Below are positions 6,035 through 7,663 of a DNA stretch of 7,663 nt, piece after piece (position 1 is the first letter of the stretch; each line of letters opens with the position of its first letter). The translations under genes and the position numbers were made by a program. The notes under the pieces were generated by a model that saw only the letters and a list, made by a program, of their open reading frames with translations, made no database searches and had not been told where the DNA came from. The DNA is from Roseiflexaceae bacterium. GTDB taxonomy: Bacteria; Chloroflexota; Chloroflexia; Chloroflexales; Roseiflexaceae. The stretch covers positions 1-7,663 of the forward strand of contig CANHPK010000067.1 of the NCBI GenBank assembly GCA_947462525.1, in the 5' to 3' direction.

Positions 6035-6223
6035 TTATGTCGTCTTGAGCAGTGAGACGAGGTACAGGCCGATGACCACAGGGAAGATCCAGAAGGCCGG
6101 CAAGCCGGCCGCCAATGCCCCGACGGTCAGCACAATGGCGATGAGGGTGGCGGCGGCGTTGCGCCAGTCGTCGCCGATGATGAAGTCATACCAAAACAAC
6201 AAAAAGGCAGTGATGTACTTCAT
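6035..6223 (-). CDS. Small two-helix membrane protein (62 aa), partner of the ExxE membrane protein
   Basis: The gene starts at the ATG whose TGA-overlap (ATGA, 6220-6223) links it to the preceding gene; the longer reading frame upstream of this ATG runs through the end of that gene and has no support. The protein begins MKYITAFLLFWYDFIIGDDW, then has two hydrophobic segments (about 23-40 and 43-59) split by a Gly/Pro turn (AAGLPAF), and ends in LLKTT. The aromatic, acidic WYDFIIGDDW motif before the first full helix looks like a conserved contact or ligand site. No Shine-Dalgarno site is visible, consistent with translational coupling. Its position suggests an accessory subunit of the upstream membrane protein. 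I do not recognise a characterised family. Confidence 0.75.
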   Translation of the reverse strand: MKYITAFLLFWYDFIIGDDWRNAAATLIAIVLTVGALAAGLPAFWIFPVVIGLYLVSLLKTT

Positions 6224-6963
6224 ACGGCAACTGCTTTGGGGGTAGCGCGCATCTGGCGCACGATGAGGGTTGCGAGAATCGCATAGAAACCCAACAAGAC
6301 AACCAGCGCGAGGTCCGTACCGGGCCACTCGACCCCGAGTCCTTCTGCGGTCCAAAATGTCCCGAAGCTCGTCAATAACAAGCCAACGACGTATTTGAGC
6401 GAATTTTCGGGGACGCGACTGAGTGGCTTATGGATGAGCACTCCTGCTGCGAGAACAATGATGAGGGCGGCGAGCGCGCCGTAGGCTGCCAGATCGATCC
6501 GCTGCTGGGCAGCACCGAAGGTCACGACGATAAAGGCCACTTCGAGCCCTTCGAGGAATACCCCTTTGAACGTCAGGGTGAAGGCATACCAGTCCATCGG
6601 TTGTTTGGCTTCGGACATATTCTGGCGGGCAATGTGTTGCTCCGCGAGGAAGATTTTGTCTTCGTCGTGGAGAGCTTTACGGCCGGCCGAGCGCAGAATT
6701 GCTTTGCGCAACCATTGCAATCCAAATATCAGCATCAACGATCCGACCACGATTTGCATCGTGCCGATGGGTACACGGGCCATCGCTGGTCCGAGCAAAA
6801 CGACGATGACAGCCAAGGCTGCCAACGCTGCAAAGACGCCGAACAAGGCCGAACGCCAGCCGCGCGTGATACCGGTGGCGAGGACGATGGTGAGCGCCTC
6901 GACCATTTCGACCGCACAGGCCAAGAACGTCGAAGTCATCAAAAAAATCTGACTCGTAGACAT
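6220..6963 (-). CDS. Polytopic membrane protein with duplicated ExxE motif (COG4280-like, putative transporter)
   Basis: 247 aa with about seven hydrophobic segments. It consists of two homologous halves: VEMVEALTIVLATG (18-31) matches LEGLEVAFIVVTFG (137-150), and RVPIGTMQIVVGSLMLIFG (63-81) matches RVPENSLKYVVGLLLTSFG (183-201). Each half carries an ExxE in its first helix (E19/E22 and E138/E141), joined by a charged loop (about 85-125) containing K, R, H, D and E. This three-helix-repeat plan is that of FTR1 iron permeases (REGLE motifs) and of LysE/TerC/GDT1-type carriers, so metal ion or small-molecule transport is a reasonable inference; the substrate is unknown. From memory it resembles the uncharacterised COG4280 group. 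AAGGCGG (6969-6975) lies 5 nt before the start. It follows the aminotransferase gene by 28 nt and overlaps the 62-aa gene by 4 nt. Confidence 0.8.
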   Translation of the reverse strand: MSTSQIFLMTSTFLACAVEMVEALTIVLATGITRGWRSALFGVFAALAALAVIVVLLGPAMARVPIGTMQIVVGSLMLIFGLQWLRKAILRSAGRKALHDEDKIFLAEQHIARQNMSEAKQPMDWYAFTLTFKGVFLEGLEVAFIVVTFGAAQQRIDLAAYGALAALIIVLAAGVLIHKPLSRVPENSLKYVVGLLLTSFGTFWTAEGLGVEWPGTDLALVVLLGFYAILATLIVRQMRATPKAVAV

Positions 6964-6968
6964 GCAAA

Positions 6969-6975
6969 CCGCCTT
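6969..6975 (-). promoter_or_regulatory. Shine-Dalgarno site of the ExxE membrane protein gene
   Basis: On the minus strand AAGGCGG lies 5 nt before the ATG at 6963, in the 28-nt gap after the aminotransferase gene. It supports that start over the internal Met at residue 9. Confidence 0.7.
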
Positions 6976-6991
6976 GCCATATAGAGACGTG

Positions 6992-7663
6992 CTAATAGCC
7001 GAGTTGTGTCGCTACCGCAGCGATGCGATCGAGGGCGGTGCGGATTTTGGTGGGCTCGTAGCCCACGGTGATGCGCAGATGGTGTTCGGCACCGAGGGTA
7101 CTGCCAGGTGCCACCAATACCGAAGACTGTGTGCGGATGTGCTCGGCGAAATCGTATGACGGCACATCGAAGTGATAACGCACAAATGCGATGCTCGTCG
7201 CCTGGGCCGGCTGGACGCTGAAGCGGCCACCCTGCGTGGCAATCCACTCGCGCATCACCTGGACACCTGCCTGGCTGATGCTGCGTTGGCGCGTCAGTAA
7301 CTGCGTGCGTTTGGCGGGCTGGAGGGCAATTTCGGCCAGTGTCATGCTGGGGGCAGCAGCGGCAATGACGGCGTATTCGTGCCGACGCCACAGTTCTTCG
7401 GCCATGTGCGGGGTGGTGACAGCCCAGCCGATACGCACGCCGGCCAACCCATAGGCTTTGGAGAGGCTGTTCGTGACGATTAATCGGTCGTACGTGCCCC
7501 AAAACGACGCGGTGTCGGGCTCGCCGGGGTATTCGGTGCCCGTGTACACCTCGTCGACATGCAGCCACGCACCCACCCGTGCACAGGCGGCCACGACGCG
7601 CTGTTGCTCGCCAGCAGTCATCACGGTCCCGGTCGGGTTGTTGGGGTTGACGATGGCGACCAA
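6992..7663 (-). CDS. Fold-type I PLP-dependent aminotransferase, N-terminus beyond window
   Basis: Class I/II aminotransferase. The frame is open to the window edge, so the start lies outside; the first visible residues are VAIVNPNNPTG. Seen in order (numbered from the edge): NPNNPTG (6-12), the PLP-ring Asp in HVDEVY (D37), the Schiff-base Lys in NSLSKAYGLAGVRIGW (K69, bases 7457-7459) with the phosphate-binding Arg R77, and the carboxylate-binding Arg in HLRITVG (R197). About 165 N-terminal residues must be missing, since the Lys is usually near residue 235. DEVYTGTEYPG and SFWGTYDRLIVTNSLSKAYG recall the subgroup annotated as aspartate aminotransferase-like or capreomycidine-synthase-like enzymes, but the substrate cannot be read here. 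It ends 28 nt before the ExxE membrane protein gene on the same strand, so the two are probably co-transcribed. Confidence 0.93.
   Translation of the reverse strand: MVAIVNPNNPTGTVMTAGEQQRVVAACARVGAWLHVDEVYTGTEYPGEPDTASFWGTYDRLIVTNSLSKAYGLAGVRIGWAVTTPHMAEELWRRHEYAVIAAAAPSMTLAEIALQPAKRTQLLTRQRSISQAGVQVMREWIATQGGRFSVQPAQATSIAFVRYHFDVPSYDFAEHIRTQSSVLVAPGSTLGAEHHLRITVGYEPTKIRTALDRIAAVATQLGY

Noticed and set aside
6224..6355. N-terminal extension of the 62-aa protein (upstream in the same frame to 6355)
   Set aside because: The extension overlaps the membrane protein gene, is Arg/Cys-rich and lacks hydrophobic order; the ATGA overlap gives a natural start at 6223.
6430..6984. 184-aa plus-strand open frame opposite the ExxE membrane protein
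   Set aside because: Charged, low-order sequence antisense to a clearly hydrophobic, internally repeated membrane protein.

Overview
The window is dense, moderately high-GC bacterial DNA (about 60% by eye) with eight protein-coding genes, two of them cut by the window edges, and no RNA genes, insertion sequences or CRISPR array. No marker fixes the taxon. The style of PyrC, the unusual glycosidase-like protein and the L-galactose/L-fucose-dehydrogenase-type reductase are compatible with Chloroflexota, but this is a weak inference.

Plus strand, 1-5653: a tightly packed run of five genes. It opens with two pyrimidine biosynthesis genes: pyrB (aspartate carbamoyltransferase, 5' end missing) and pyrC (dihydroorotase). 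Three nucleotides after pyrC begins a different set: a 219-aa protein that reads as a tandem L-rhamnose-mutarotase-like (dimeric alpha/beta barrel) protein, a 638-aa cytoplasmic protein that looks like an (alpha/alpha)6-barrel glycosidase of unrecognised family, and an aldo/keto reductase of the L-galactose/L-fucose dehydrogenase type. Start/stop spacing (3 nt, 26 nt, 1-nt overlap) suggests co-transcription. Together these three suggest a small intracellular pathway: release a sugar from a glycoside, interconvert its anomers, then oxidise C1 to a lactone. No transporter, regulator or lactonase is visible.

Intergenic 5654-6034: no gene, but a cluster of inverted repeats. It holds an isolated GC hairpin, a plus-strand terminator, a minus-strand terminator and a second plus-strand terminator, plus two short direct repeats. 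This is a convergent-operon boundary with more structure than it needs.

Minus strand, 7663-6035: an operon of a fold-type I PLP aminotransferase (N-terminus beyond the window), a 247-aa membrane protein built from two homologous halves each carrying an ExxE motif (FTR1/LysE-like architecture, probably the uncharacterised COG4280 type), and a 62-aa two-helix membrane protein whose ATG overlaps the preceding stop by four bases.

The best candidates for something undescribed are the mutarotase/glycosidase/dehydrogenase module attached to the pyr genes and the ExxE membrane protein with its small partner.
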